From NCBI GenBank assembly GCA_022432975.1, contig CM039503.1, positions 50,447,259 through 50,511,258 of the forward strand: 64,000 nt of DNA. Direction: 5' to 3'. The DNA comes from Begonia masoniana (Eukaryota > Streptophyta > Magnoliopsida > Cucurbitales > Begoniaceae). This document shows, piece by piece, positions 1-12,171 of this stretch. The stretch's first letter is position 1. The number at the start of each line of letters is the position of its first letter. Made by a program: the position numbers and the translations under genes. The notes under the pieces were generated by a model. That model was not told where the DNA came from and did no database searches. It saw only the letters and a program-made list of their open reading frames with translations.

Positions 1-120
1 CTAATGAGAGGAGCATGAATAAGTACATCCAAATTAATGAAGTAAAGAAACAGGACTAGTGCGTAGAGTGCAGTTTTAATCGAAAATTCCTTTCTTAACA
101 TTCACCGAGAAAAATATTAG

Positions 121-3100
121 TCAAAATTCTATTAAAAGAGCTTCAAAAGTGCAAGAATAGAACTACAAACAAGTAAAACAGAGAGAGAGAGGAAAAATTA
201 CAACCGAACCAATATCCATCGAGAATGAATGACACAACTTCTCTTGTTGTCTTAGACTATGATAATGGGACAAATATCCTTAAACTAATGAAAATTCAGA
301 AGAAGCAAAGTACCTTAGAAATAAGCCGCTCGGATCTTCTAGGAGAATTAACAATATGCTTTGTGCTTCTTAAAATTCTTGTATGTGATTTGAGATAATG
401 ATTTCGACGTATATCTTCCACACGCTTTCTTTTCTTATGCTCTTTTTTAGATTCCAAGTTTTCATCTCCAAAGCATGTTTTCTCTATTAAGTTTGATAAT
501 TGTACACATCTGAGAACGAAATAGTGAAAGTCTTACACCAGTAATCATAGTTGTAAACAGAATTACTAATCTTGAAGTCCTTACTCTGAAACTTTTATCA
601 TGGAAACTATGTCGCTTTTCTCCTGTAAACAAAAAGGAGCCATCATTTCAAATCTATTTAGAAGAAACTCTTAAAATAATAAAAGTTAAAAATAAATTTT
701 GATCCACATGAATTCAATACTTATCCATGGAAAATTTTCTTGTAAGAGAAAATGGATACATTCAATTTATTCAATTCAAATTGTAGAAGTAAGTCTTGAG
801 ATAAGTAAAATTTAGGGTTAAATATAAATTTTGGTTTGCATAAATACAATAACATCCATGGTAATTTTCCTTATTAAAAAAAATATAGGATAGATTCAAA
901 TACAAAATTCTCCACAGCGCAAATTTTGAAAAAAAAAAACATAACAAAAGGAGGAAAATAATGGAAAGCACATTATCAAAGTAACAATATATAGTTCTAT
1001 GTATTTTGTTAAAATACCACTAATCTCGAATCTTTAAGTTGTTAGATTGAGCTTGATTTAATCATTAACATTATTTCTTAACATTCATCCTAACATATTG
1101 AACTTGGTACTAGAGAATATTTTAGTTTGATATGAGGTTTAAGCCTTATGACAAAGATTTGAAGTTGGGATCTCTTATTATGATACCATATATTCTATCT
1201 TGGGTTGAGGTTAATTTAACCTCTCTTATATTTCTTAACAAGTTTCCTTCCATTTTGTAACTTGTTTCATTTTAATACATCTTTTATTTCCTATAAGAAA
1301 GTACCATCAGGAAAGCATTTGATTTCCTTGATATTTGTTAAAAAATTTAAGGGCAATAATTCTTTTAAAGTTTCCTAACAGCGGACGAAGCTTAATTCCT
1401 AGCAAAACTATCTTGTAGAATAGCCATTTGAGTGACAATCCAGACCAATAATTGGGACGACCCGAGAGGGGGTTGGGTGCAATCCCACATCGTTTGGGGT
1501 AGGTGAAAATAAAACATATGTAAAGGATGTCTCCCCTTGAAAGTAAGACGCGTTTTGTAGTACATTTGCACCGGATCCCATCAGAACGCGTTTTGTAGTA
1601 CATTTGCACCGGATCCCATCAGAACTTCGAAGTTAAGAGTGTTCGGGCGAAAGCAGTACCAAGTTGAGTGACCACTTGGGAAGTCCTTGTTGAAAACAAA
1701 TCCGTGAGTACGATTGTGGGGCAAACCAAGGGGATCTAAGCACGAGTATAGGCAAATCGCAGAGCCGAGTATAGGTAAATCTCAGATCGTTGCAAAGGGG
1801 ACAATATCTTACTGGAAAAGAGGGGTAGTTACAAATGGTATCAGAGCCTGCACCCAACTGGAAATGTGACCGATGAAAACGTCAAGCCCCCGAAAGGGGA
1901 GGTGATTGTGACGACCCGAGAGGAGGTTGGGCGCAATCCCATATCGCTTAGGAGGGAAGATGGAAATAAAACATATGTAAAGGATGTCTCCCCTAGAAAG
2001 TAAGACGCGTTTTGTAGCACATTTGCACCGGATCCCATTAGAACTCTAAAGTTAAGAGTGCTCGGGCAAGAGCAGTACCACGTTGGGTGACCACTTGGAA
2101 AGTCCTCGTTGAAAACAAATTCGTGAGTACGATTGTGAGGCAAACCTCGGAGATCTAAGCCTGAGTATAGGCAAATCCCAGATCGTTACAAAGCGGACAA
2201 TATCTTACTGGAAAAGATAGGTCGTGATTTTTTTTTTTTTTTTGAAAAAAGAAGATTTTTTTATTCAATCACAAAGGATGCTGATTGCAAAGACATCTGA
2301 GAAAAAATCATACAAACTGAGAAAGCAGAAGGATCTAACAAAGTACATACCATTCAAAAAAATTTGAGAATATATTAAAATATATGAGACTTATAAAATT
2401 CATATAAGAATGAGAGACTTTCTATTTTCTTGCTAAGAAATAAATTCCATGACAAAAGGAACATGATAAAAGAAAGATTAAAGAATGATGTTAATAAAAT
2501 ATATACATGATTATATTAACTTCAACTCACAAAACTTAACATATTGAGATTAGTGGTACCTTCACATATTAACAAAGCAAAAGATTGTGACTTTAAATAC
2601 ATGTCTCATCAATTTAACCTCATTTAAAAATGAGAAGTATTCGTGAGTAAAACCACTACTATTTAGATTATATTTAAGAGACAATGTTGGGGAATGATTA
2701 AATAAACGCAACTCAAAAGCAACATTTGAAAATTGACAAATAAAAAGTTTGAGAGGCTATGTATTCTTTTGAAACAGTAAATCACTCTCTACTATGTATA
2801 TACTGAAAATCATAACTTTGATCTAAAACGATTGCACAAGAAAAGCAGTCAAACAACACTTCTTGGTAAATACAAATATATGTTTCACTCTGGGAAAAAA
2901 ATAAATGAACGAAAGTTAAAGATCTAAATACGTAAATAAAATTACTATAGTACCGAGTGCATTGACCAGCAAAAATATTAATTCAATCATGAAAATGAAA
3001 TAAAAAATTCCAATGCATTTGTTGTTACCATTTTCTTATGGAGGGAGGGAAAGATGCCATCAGGTGGTTTAGGCAACCCCAAAGAGCAAAAATAATTAAA

Positions 3101-6100
3101 TATTGAACTGCAGTTCAAATCATTTAAAGGACAGAAAATGAACTGTTGAAAAACAAAAATGAAACGATGATTTAATAACTATTAGGGTGTGGATCAAAGA
3201 AGACCATACCCGTTCTTCCACACATGGATGTAAATGGCATGTAGAAGCATCAGTAGTGTCTCTTGAATTATTAAATCTGCTTTCTTGTCTCTCTCCTGCG
3301 TGCTCAAAATTAACCAAATCTAAGGTTCCACCAGTTTCACTAGGAGACCATGATTCATCCATGTGAAAACTTGAAACCTCTGATAACTGCATCTTTACTG
3401 AACTATTTTCAACGAACCCAGGACTTTCCACAAAAAGATCAAAAACGCTACTACTATTTTGCAGGGATGGAAAATCAAAACTTTCACCTCCAATGATAGA
3501 GTTTCGATGCTTCAATTTAGCAGGAACTGATGGACGACTTGATATGGCAATGACACGGTTGGCTTTTCTGTGCAAAATATCATCACTATCCAAATCAAGG
3601 AATGCATGTTCGTTGTTTTTAGCACTTGACTCTGAATTAGAAAGCTTCAATTTATGTGCCCCACTTCTATTTTCAGTTGAGACAAGTGCTTCATCTTCTT
3701 TCCTAGGCTCAGAGGGATCGATGGTCAAGCTACATGATGTAATTTTGGAAAAAATTAAAGACCCATCAATTTTATCTGACTGTTTCAGTCCTACATGATC
3801 ACCACTTACAATTTCAGAATTTAAGCATGATATGATCTGCGCGTGATCATTGCTCAATGAATTCATCATTTCTTCACTACCCTTCGTGGGGAATCCAAGG
3901 TCCTTTGGAAGTATGTGACACTTGTTCTTGTGCATGTTCTCACAAACAAAAACCTCATTATGGAATCTCTCCGTCCAGTCTAATGGGCTTGAATTCAAGT
4001 CAACATGAAGAGTAATTCCTGCTTCTGAACTACGTGAAACTCAAAAGAAGGAACTTTTACATGAGTTTTCAAGGAGGCAATAGAGGCACTCTCAGACAAG
4101 CACGTGCCCTTCTCTATAGGTCTATTACTGAATAGAGGCATGTAGTCTGACGGCATTAGAGAGCTTTTTCTCTGAAAAATTTTGTTATTAACATCATTCT
4201 CGCCACACTGAAAGACACTGAGAGATGTCTCCTTGAGATTACCTATTAAGCCATTAAAACAATCCTGCATGGAGATAATTACGAATTTCAAAAACGTGTA
4301 TTGTAAGACTCGGTAAAAAGATCAAGTATTTTTCTTGCATATTCAGAAATGAGTAAACATCGTGGATGAAGTACACATCGTGGATGAAGTACAGCTTAAT
4401 ATAAGAGTTCAATCCTCTATATCCATAAGAAGGAAATAAAAATCTAACTGCGGAAATAATGACCTACAAATCACAACTAGCCAACAACAAAAAATCAAGA
4501 AAAAAAAATGTACACAAGGGAAAAATAGAAAAAAAACATCATTCCAGATGTATTGAACTAAAGTAATCTAGTGTTTCGATAAAATTCTTGCTTTTCTATT
4601 TTAAACCCAGATATCCTGCAAGATCTGGATCAAAAGGATCCAAATTCTTGCCTCGTCCAACATATCAAAAGTTGAATGAGTACAGCTATTTTGCAACATT
4701 TCATCCATCAGAAAGAAGATGCAGAAGAATGAAACTAATTAAAAGAGGTGGAAAGAACAGTAGATCATGGCAGCTGCTAATCATTTGGTGATAACAATTA
4801 GACATGATCATTTGGAAAGGAATGGTTAGCCTTAAAGGGATAAAGACAAACAAGTAACGTAAACTCCAGAGTTAATCAACTTTCAAGTGCCATTCGCAAG
4901 GTTGCCAATTTCAAAGAGAATCTAAATATATTATTTGGCATTCATATTGCAATACAATGCCATATGCAAGTTGAAAAAAATTTAAGATGTAAACCATTAT
5001 GAAGAGGAAGATACCACAACACTTGCGTTTTCTTCCATGCTATTCTGTGCATTGCATTTTTTAACTATTTGAGAAAAAGCTCCATCACTGTCTTTAGCTC
5101 CAGAACGGTAAACTAATCCACAGGTCCCATCTGCAACAGAAGCACCAAAATCATCTTTCTATCATGGCTGCATAATTTTGTGAAAGATTAGAACTCTAGA
5201 ATGGCACCCTAATAGAAAATATTAGATTAATAGTGCAATGTTGCATACACAAACTCCAAAAATTAATTAGCCAGGATGAAAACCTTTTTTCGATTTTACT
5301 GCTGAATTCAATGATTTTTGTGAAGGTAGTTGCAGCATGCAGGTAGTTAGAGATGGCTCCTTAAACGCTGAAAACCTTTTCCTAGATGATGCTGATTCGA
5401 AGTTCTGAAAATTAATTTGGACTTCAATAATTTTTTTTTTTTATAGAAAGAGAGGAAGTTAAGATTTAACCAGAAATCAAACTTCCAAGTATGGAAAGTG
5501 GCCTTAGCAAGGAACAGTTGACCCTTTAAAGAAGTGAAAACAAAGTGGATATCCAACTCAACTCATTAACCAATACGCTGACAGAAAATCAAAATTACCG
5601 ATCCATGTAAATCTCAAATGAAAAAAAGGAACGGATGAATACTCTTTACAACAATGGCATACAATAAGAAGTAACTGCAGTTGAATTGTCTTTAGAAAGC
5701 CAGGAAAAATGAGAGAATTCACGAAGAAATTGTTCAAATGCTTTTACTTTTTATCAAGTTGGCAAATTGTTACCACAACAACCTTACAGCAGTCTAGGTA
5801 AAGAACTTTGAGACTGGAACAACCAGTTGGCAAACTTCGGTAACAGTTTATTACCATTCAATTAAATCATAAAGAAATCAAATATAGAAATACAATATTG
5901 CAAAGGAAATATATTCCAAAAATTATCAAAAAAATTTAAATGTACAACCTAATTTACAGCTAGAATTCCTATCTAAAGAAATACAAATTGCAATTAAAGC
6001 ATAATTCTTTACAATCTAGAGGTAGCTGTTTTTTTTTTTAATGAGAAATGTTTTTTTATTAAAATAGCTTAGAATGTACAAGGGAAGGGAACATAATGAA

Positions 6101-7451
6101 TTTTCCAAAAAAGTAAAATAAATCTAGGGAGTAGCTATAATTTACGAAATTAATAAAACAAAACAATTAGGGTAAATAGATTTGAAATAATTCCATTGTT
6201 AATTGAATTGCATAAAATCTGAAATTCTTCCCTTCCTGAATTTTTGTGATACATCCACATTATTCCTCAACTGATTTGCAAATGTCTTTTATACCAAACT
6301 GAAGCTCGAATCAGGTCTCAAGCTGTTTTGTAAATGTCTGTGACATCAAGCTTGCTTACCAACTAGTCAAACTGTTTTCTTTTCAATCCTTTAGTGAATT
6401 CATAAAGTCCTTGGCCATCCATAAATATCAATGAGACGTGATTCCAGCTTCTCTTTCATGAAATGTCTATAAACTTCAACATGTTTTATTGTATAAAGTT
6501 GAATTAGATTATGAGAGATATTTATGGTTGCATTATTGTCACACTTCAACACAGTAGCATTATGGAAGGCATAAACTTGTTTGCTATACATACTGCAATC
6601 AAAATATTTGGCCTGAGTATGTGTCAATTAGATCAATGTCACAACCATCTTTGAAAATGTTCTCAATTTATTTCCTTTTTCTTGCGTGCCAAATTCCAGT
6701 TTAATTTTTGAGTTAATAGGTTAATTGGTTCATACCCAAGCTGTTAAATTTCTTTTAACAAATCTAGAAAATAGTTTTGATGACACAAAAAATCCTACCC
6801 AATATCAAATAAAGTGATTGAATATTATTTAGAATGAAAGACACTGGCATTTCAAGTCCTGATTTTGATACCTTGTGCACCGTAGTTTTTGCAGGAAACA
6901 TATTCCACGTGTTACCAGAAATTTTTACATGTACAACCTAATTTATGGCTAGAGATATTCTATCCTCCCAAAAGAAATACAAATGACATACTTCCTTCAA
7001 TCTAGGGTTAGCTTCGATTGGAACTGTTCATTGTTACTCAGATTGCATAGAATTCCAAAACCTTTCCTTTTTGAATTCTTGAATTTTTGTATATTTCTCC
7101 ACGTAAAATAGAAGTGTTATTGAATTTAAAAATAGTTTAAATTTTGGACCCATAACTATAAAGATTAAATTTCTTGAAATAAAAATTATGAAATCATAAA
7201 ATAGAGCTAAATACACTGTGAATTCAATAATTTTCATAATATAAGATCATAATAGAGACATCACTATCCTTAAATATTAATTTGTGGAAGTAGATTAGAA
7301 GAAATTGCAATAGTACCTTAAAAAAAGAGACCAATGAGTTTGCCAGGTAAGAATGTGATTTATTAGCAGGCAATTTAAACTTTTTACACAGCTGTTGAAG
7401 CTCTTTCCTTGAAAGGTTATGGTAGAACTTCTTATTTGTCTTTTTAACCAT
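121..7451 (-). CDS. Seven-exon host gene, SAP-like N-terminus, unknown function
   Basis: Coding exons in transcript order: 7451-7317, 5404-5284, 5130-5015, 4264-3210, 622-585, 509-314 and 162-121 (stop TGA at 123-121). Each junction has GT/AG and the phases agree throughout. Exon 1 encodes 45 residues with a SAP-like helix-extended-helix (LSRKELQQLCKKFKLPAN), a motif associated with DNA binding. The middle is serine- and acid-rich without recognisable domains. The penultimate exon is lysine/arginine-rich and ends in RRSERLISK, a tail I associate with plant nuclear SAP-motif proteins. This suggests a nuclear, possibly chromatin-associated protein; that is inference. Exon 4 is 1055 bases (2 modulo 3), and its frame breaks near 4030. 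Either one base has been lost, or a 218-base intron (4242-4025, GTAATC...TTCAG) is removed, which restores phase and gives about 494 residues. No gene symbol can be assigned. Confidence 0.75.
1453..2229 (+). mobile_element. Cassandra TRIM element with 5S rRNA-derived LTRs
   Basis: Two LTRs (1453-1833 and 1907-2229) flank an internal part of only about 73 bases. The PBS TGGTATCAGAGCC (1836-1848) pairs with initiator tRNA-Met, and a purine-rich tract (CGAAAGGGGAGGTGAT) abuts the second LTR. Each LTR contains a 5S rRNA-like core including GCACCGGATCCCATCAGAAC, GTTAAGAGTG and GTGACCACTTGG, at about 1605-1690 and 2021-2110. This is the hallmark of Cassandra, a non-coding miniature LTR element thought to use the 5S internal promoter and the enzymes of other elements. 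The first LTR starts TGGGACG instead of TGTGACG. The 3' end is degraded into poly-T, so the target duplication cannot be confirmed. Confidence 0.9.
1548..1623 (+). repeat. 38-bp tandem duplication in the Cassandra LTR
   Basis: A 38-base unit beginning ACGCGTTTTGTAG and containing the start of the 5S-like core is present twice in tandem, at 1548-1585 and 1586-1623. The second LTR has only one copy, so the duplication arose after insertion. Confidence 0.85.
5405..7316 (-). other. Intron between coding exons 1 and 2
   Basis: This is AT-rich intron sequence. A degenerate copia fragment lies at about 6232-6627. A poly-T run at about 6031-6042 followed by AATGAGAAATG resembles the tail of a minus-strand retroposon. 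No other coding exon keeps the phase. Confidence 0.55.
6232..6627 (-). pseudogene. Copia RNase H remnant
   Basis: The minus strand carries a decayed Ty1/copia RNase H C-terminus. CDNNATINISHN is followed by TKHVEVYRHFMKEKL, matching the usual pattern of an acidic CDN/CDS motif and a conserved KHIEV(D)xHF. After stops and shifts a piece resembling SKLGMIDIY is still visible. No LTR or target duplication was found. It sits inside a host intron and is not expected to be expressed. Confidence 0.7.
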
Positions 7452-7484
7452 CTATCACAGCTAAAAATTGAAGTTGGAAAACAT
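7452..7484 (-). other. 5' UTR part of the first coding exon
   Basis: A pyrimidine-rich acceptor (TTTGCACAG) ends at 7485, so the exon starts at 7484, 33 bases before the chosen ATG at 7451. An ATG at the very start of this exon opens a seven-codon frame (stop TAG) before the main start, so a small upstream ORF may dampen translation. The chosen ATG is the first one in frame with the SAP-like motif. Confidence 0.5.
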
Positions 7485-9776
7485 CTGTGCAAACAACACA
7501 AGATTACATCCATCACTACTAAGAATCGAAGTTCAAAAACAGATTGGAAGAAATAAAGTAAAGAAAGAAAAATAGCGACTACATTCATTACAACCTAAAC
7601 AGCTCTCAGGTGATCTTATAACTCTCTTTCTTTTGAAACAAAATATATTGCGGGGAAAAAAGAAGAAATGAGCAAGGAATAGAGTTCCTAAACTGGAAGT
7701 TAACTCGGATGATCATTTGATTTATTCGTCATCATGTGCAAAATCTGAAATTCCAACCCTTATTCCTTAAAAGAAACAATTTCAGTGATACCTTTATCAC
7801 AGTTAATGTACTCCCTTCCCTTATAATGGCACAAATACGAAAAATAAAGATGTAAAACCAAATTTACAATCTGCAAATTAACAGCTTAATCTGTCATGTC
7901 TTAAAGACTAAAATTTGAACTTCTAACAATTTTTTCCTTTGAGCTCCCCTAGTCTTCAGCTAAGAATTATTTTGCAGTCCCTCTAACTACCATAAGATAA
8001 CTTCATGGATGTCAAAATTTTTTCATATTGAATAGTAATACATGAGTTACAATCTAAAATAACGTTAGTCTTTTAAGGCTGTAACGTCCCCTAGTACTCC
8101 AAATACAATATCGTTCGCTTTGAGCAGGAACCCGCACTAATTTGTTAGCCCAAAACACGTTGTACTAGATACAAATGAGAATCATACTTGTAAACCATTC
8201 ATTTCTTACTCTCTCAAGCAATGTGGGATTATACAGCCCCACTGATATGAGGTGGATTTTCACACTGAGTCGTCCTAACCATTACATGGCAAGCTGTTAC
8301 AATCTCCTCCCCTTCGGAAACCGACGTCCATCTTGGCCACACTTCTGGTTGGACAATGACTCTGAACCATTTGTAATATCACAATGCTCCTAGTACAATA
8401 TTGTTCCCTAAGGGCCTGAACCCGCACATATTTGTTTTTGGAGTAGGCCAAAATGCGTTGTTTTAAATCATGAGGAGAACTCTAATTATAAACCATACAA
8501 TTTTTATCTCTCAAAAGATGTAAAATTATACACCTCCACCATTATGGGTTGGACCCTTACATTGGGTCGTCCTACCATTCACATGGCGGGCTGTCACAAA
8601 GGCAAAATGAGAATTAATTATGATGGACATTACTTTTATTGACAAGGAAAATGCTTCCACATCTATTTAAACATATCTCTTGAGATTTTTTGTGTTTTAT
8701 ATAGACATTCAATGGAACAACTAACCATTTCCACCAAAAGAATCCAGAAAACTTGGACAGAGATTTCAATCCTTTAAAAAGGAATATAAGATATGGGAAG
8801 TTATATAGCAGTTAAATTAAACAATAACTTAAAAGTGTTAGTACAAAGAAACATGGTACCACGCATCATTTTAAAATCTATCCACATTTTGGTAGTTTAT
8901 GAAAGATATTAATCATTTGTTATTTCAACCCATTCAAAATCCCTTTGTTAATTAACAAAATAGCCACACAAACAATCTCCTTTAATGTATTTTTGTTTTA
9001 TCAGTTTTTATGCGCTATTTTAAGATATATAAATGGGAGGATGAAGTAGAGTATTATTCTTAGCCACCCTTATGAATGTTCTTTTCCTCTATTACTATTG
9101 ACTTCCCAATTCCGAATTACATGTCCCTATTAATCTCATTAAAAATTATTTCTAAAGGATAAACACAACATTAGAACAAAGGCCTTCGAAAATAGTTCAA
9201 CACTGCCAAGAAAACGCCAAATGCTGATTATAACGAAGATTTGCCAACTTTGAAGTTTGAACTTGAAGTAACATGCGTAGTCCAACAACCCTTATTTGAA
9301 AATACAGTACATTCTTTTCAAGCGGACGATGATTTCTAATCCTTTTCATTTTCACATTTGGTTTAGTGTCGAAGTAATGCCATCTGTTACAGAACATGAT
9401 TTGAGAATTTTAATAGCGGTAGATGCAAGCCATCGTACAGCATTAAAAAATATGAGCTTATTTTTTCGTCCGAAACTCAAAAAATGAAACTCAATTCAGT
9501 TTTCCTCTTATTTTCCTTCTCAACTTTAGCTATCCCAACATTCAGTTCGGTTCCCAAGAAAATGGAAGAATATAGAAGAAAAATCAGAGCAGTTGAAACA
9601 TAAAGTCTTACTTCATTGCAATCTAAACGTAAAATACCGTTAGTTCTACTGAACAACTAAGAAATGAAGTCAAAAAAGGAAACCTGACTTCTCAATTTTC
9701 ATCCAACACCTGCAGCAAATAAGAACGACAAGAAAGAGAAGAAGAAGAACAACAAGAGGAGTAGAATCGCGTGTAC
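7485..9776 (-). other. First intron of the SAP-like gene
   Basis: This is a 2.3-kb intron in the 5' UTR of the gene. Apart from the TRIM at 8080-8598 I see only AT-rich unique sequence and no supported coding region. Confidence 0.45.
8080..8598 (-). mobile_element. TRIM element related to Cassandra but lacking the 5S block
   Basis: Two LTR-like repeats (8080-8301, starting TGTAACG and ending GTTACA; 8372-8598, starting TGTAATA and ending GTCACA) flank a 70-base internal part. The 5-bp target duplication AAGGC is at 8075-8079 and 8599-8603. The internal segment (CCGACGTCC..CTTGGCCACA..CTCTGAACCATTTGTAA) aligns with the internal part of the Cassandra copies at 42 kb, including a mutated PBS. 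The LTRs share blocks such as TCTCAAGCAATGTGGGA with Cassandra but have no 5S-like core. It is inserted in the first intron of the SAP-like gene. Confidence 0.8.
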
Positions 9777-9900
9777 CTGAGAGGAAAAGCTTCCGGGAAA
9801 ATGGTGAGTAAACGAAGAAAAATGAGGGAAATTTTGACTATTTGGAGAGATGGCGAGCGTTGGATTCTGTGAAGACGCCGCTAACCAAGTTCTTAGGCGT
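9777..9900 (-). other. Probable non-coding first exon and promoter-proximal region
   Basis: On the minus strand a GC-richer segment without any ATG ends in CTCTCAG followed by the donor GTACAC at 9776. It fits a 5' UTR exon joined to the acceptor at 7485 by a 2.3-kb intron. The start point is unknown; 9900 is approximate. The DNA upstream (9900-9970) would hold the promoter. Confidence 0.45.
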
Positions 9901-10533
9901 TGAAAGAGCGCAAGGTCAAATTGGTAAATAACCTCTATTTTCGGATCCTCTCCTCACTCTCAATGTGCCGTGACGTTATTTTTAAAATAAAAATGCTACT
10001 AGTATTTATTTTATTCTCTTAACAAAATTTATTGACCTGTGCAATAATTATTAATTTAATTAATATAATAAATTATATTTATAACATTAATTACATCTTA
10101 ATTACACAAATAATTGTACACGTCAACAAATTTAAAAAAAAAAAATAACCGAGTACATATAACCTTACTCATTTTAAAATAACTTACTAAAACATAAATT
10201 TTGTATATTCGTTCAACTTAAACTTTGAATTATTTTTTAAAATAAAATAAATTTCAAATTTAGAAATTCATTCAACTAGACCCTAAACTTTTTCGAATAG
10301 AATGAATATTAAACATTACACCGTAAATAAAATAATGCTTAGTTCTACTCCTATCAGAAACAACCTTAATCGATATTATAATATTTATATGTTATTTTTA
10401 AAACTACAAAAAAAAAAAAAAACTGACCTAAGCAATCGAAATCAAGTCTAAATTAATCCATAAGTGACATCAAATAGAAAAAAATTAAAACCAAAATCGA
10501 ACTAAAACCAAGCCCAACAAAACTAAAAATCAA
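9901..10533. other. AT-rich intergenic DNA
   Basis: This lies between the probable transcription start of the minus-strand gene and the left arm of the first MULE. It holds only short A/T runs, and I see no gene or element boundary in it. Confidence 0.5.
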
Positions 10534-11235
10534 TTTCAAACCCTAAACTACCATTCCTAACGCTCTTAACCTTAAACTATGAAAAACCTAACAAATCCAA
10601 CCCTGGTGGACGTTCGTTTACCGTTCGTTCTCGAATTTTGCCGTAGAACGGACGGACTCTTAATATCAGAGTCTGTCCGTTACCGAGAACAGACAGACTG
10701 TTTCAAAACACAGTCTGTTCGTTTATATTTTTTGCCGCAGACGGTGCGCACTCTCGAAAAACATCGTCCATCCGTTCTTCTTTGGCGACGTGGCACTCGG
10801 AAACATCGCATCGGACGCACTCTAGGGGGTGCTCACCCTCCGTTCTGCACAGTCCGTCCATTCTGTTTTCAGTGTATTGTATAAACGGACGCACGTTGGA
10901 TCAACAGGATAGAAAACGGACGGACTCTCCTTTGGAGCGTTCGTTCGTTCGTTGTCCTCAGCGTACGCACTCTTATATAGAGAGTGCGTTCATTTTTTAA
11001 ATTAGGGCGAAAAGCGGAGGGTCACCACCCTCACCGAGTGCGTCCGATCTCGCGATTATATCAGAACAGACAGCTTTCCGAAGCTCATTCGTGCGCTCTC
11101 CTCTCCGTTACCGATGATTTCATCTCGACACTTAGCGATTTTTTTGCAGAAAATTGACCGAAAGTTGCTCTAGGTTATTACTTTATCGATTCTGAATTGT
11201 TTGTTTCGATTTTTATCCAACAAATCTGTGAAATT
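10534..11235 (+). repeat. Left terminal inverted repeat of MULE 1
   Basis: This about 700-bp arm matches the reverse complement of 53905-54629 nearly throughout, for example TATGAAAAACCTAACAAATC at the outer end and TCTGAATTGTTT at the inner end. It is richer in G and C than its surroundings and built of internal inverted pieces based on GTCTGTCCGTT and AACGGACGGAC. The match extends to the start of the genes on both sides, so it probably supplies promoters for both. Confidence 0.85.
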
Positions 11236-12171
11236 TGACTCGAGCTCTGAAAATTTTTGAGTTCCCAGAACCGTGTGAATTTGATGGTTTGTTACTTTTT
11301 TTATGATTATCATCTTTGTCGCCATCTCTAGCGCTAGAGTTTAGAGTTTATAATTTTCAGAACCTTGTGAATTTCTTGTTTGGCTCATATGAAATTAGAG
11401 TTTATAACTAACCAGTTGTCTTTTTGATTTGTAGAAGTTATGCAATTCAGCATATAATTTAGAAAAATTATACTGAAATGATGAGAGATTAGTTGTTAGG
11501 CGAAAGGGTGGATCTCCGGAACGTCGGGCACCTTCAACGTCTTCACAAGCTGGACCATCAAACTGGCCAGTGAGGCTGCCACAGTCGAACCAGCTGAAGT
11601 TTTGGTCCACTAAATTTCGAAGCGTGGCTTATGAAAAGCAATTCCAGTTGAATTTGTTACACCGATCGGTTATGGTTTCGAAGATCGTGGATTTTACAGG
11701 TTGGGAGTCCTTAGGGATACAGAAGATGTTCGATAGAATCGACCTCCAAGGGATGTACAGTGTGAGGGGCGATAGCTGTGACCAAATTGTTCGCCTATTC
11801 TATGCGAACATGAGCTTTTCCGGAAGGTCGAGAACTATAAAGACATACATATTCGATACGGAGATTGTGATTACTCTGGAGACGGCCAACATGTTGATCG
11901 GGTTTGCCAGAGAAAGGGTTGATAGATACTACCACGCCTCCCAGAACTTTCATTTTATCAGAACAACCGAGGGAACAGAGTTCTTAAGGCAAATTAATCA
12001 GAACTCTGACATTGTGGGGTCCCCTAAGCCAAGAGCTAGAGACTTGAACTTAAAAGCTCGCGTGATCCATAATATAGTGTCACACACCATTCTACCGCAG
12101 CATGGACATAGTGATCTAGTTAACTTCATGGATCTCTATGTGACGGAGAAGCTGTACAGAGGTCGGATGTC

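Larger units (their letters stand above)
623..3209 (-). other. Large intron holding a Cassandra element
   Basis: This 2.6-kb stretch lies between coding exons 4 and 5. Apart from the Cassandra element at 1453-2229 it is AT-rich with no supported coding exon. Next to the Cassandra 3' end is a run of about 15 T at 2229-2243 followed by TTTTTTTATTCAATC, which looks like the tail of a minus-strand retroposon, but I could not identify it. Confidence 0.6.

Noticed and set aside
1596..2110. 5S rRNA genes
   Set aside because: The 5S-like cores are diverged, incomplete at both ends, and embedded in LTRs with PBS and polypurine tract, so they are Cassandra components.
4025..4040. Very short intron GTAGTTCAGAAGCAG in the SAP-like exon
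   Set aside because: It is 15 bases, far below plant intron size, and its removal would not correct the frame.
10579..11000. Open frames in the left MULE arm
   Set aside because: They come from GC-richer inverted pieces of the terminal repeat and differ in the right arm.
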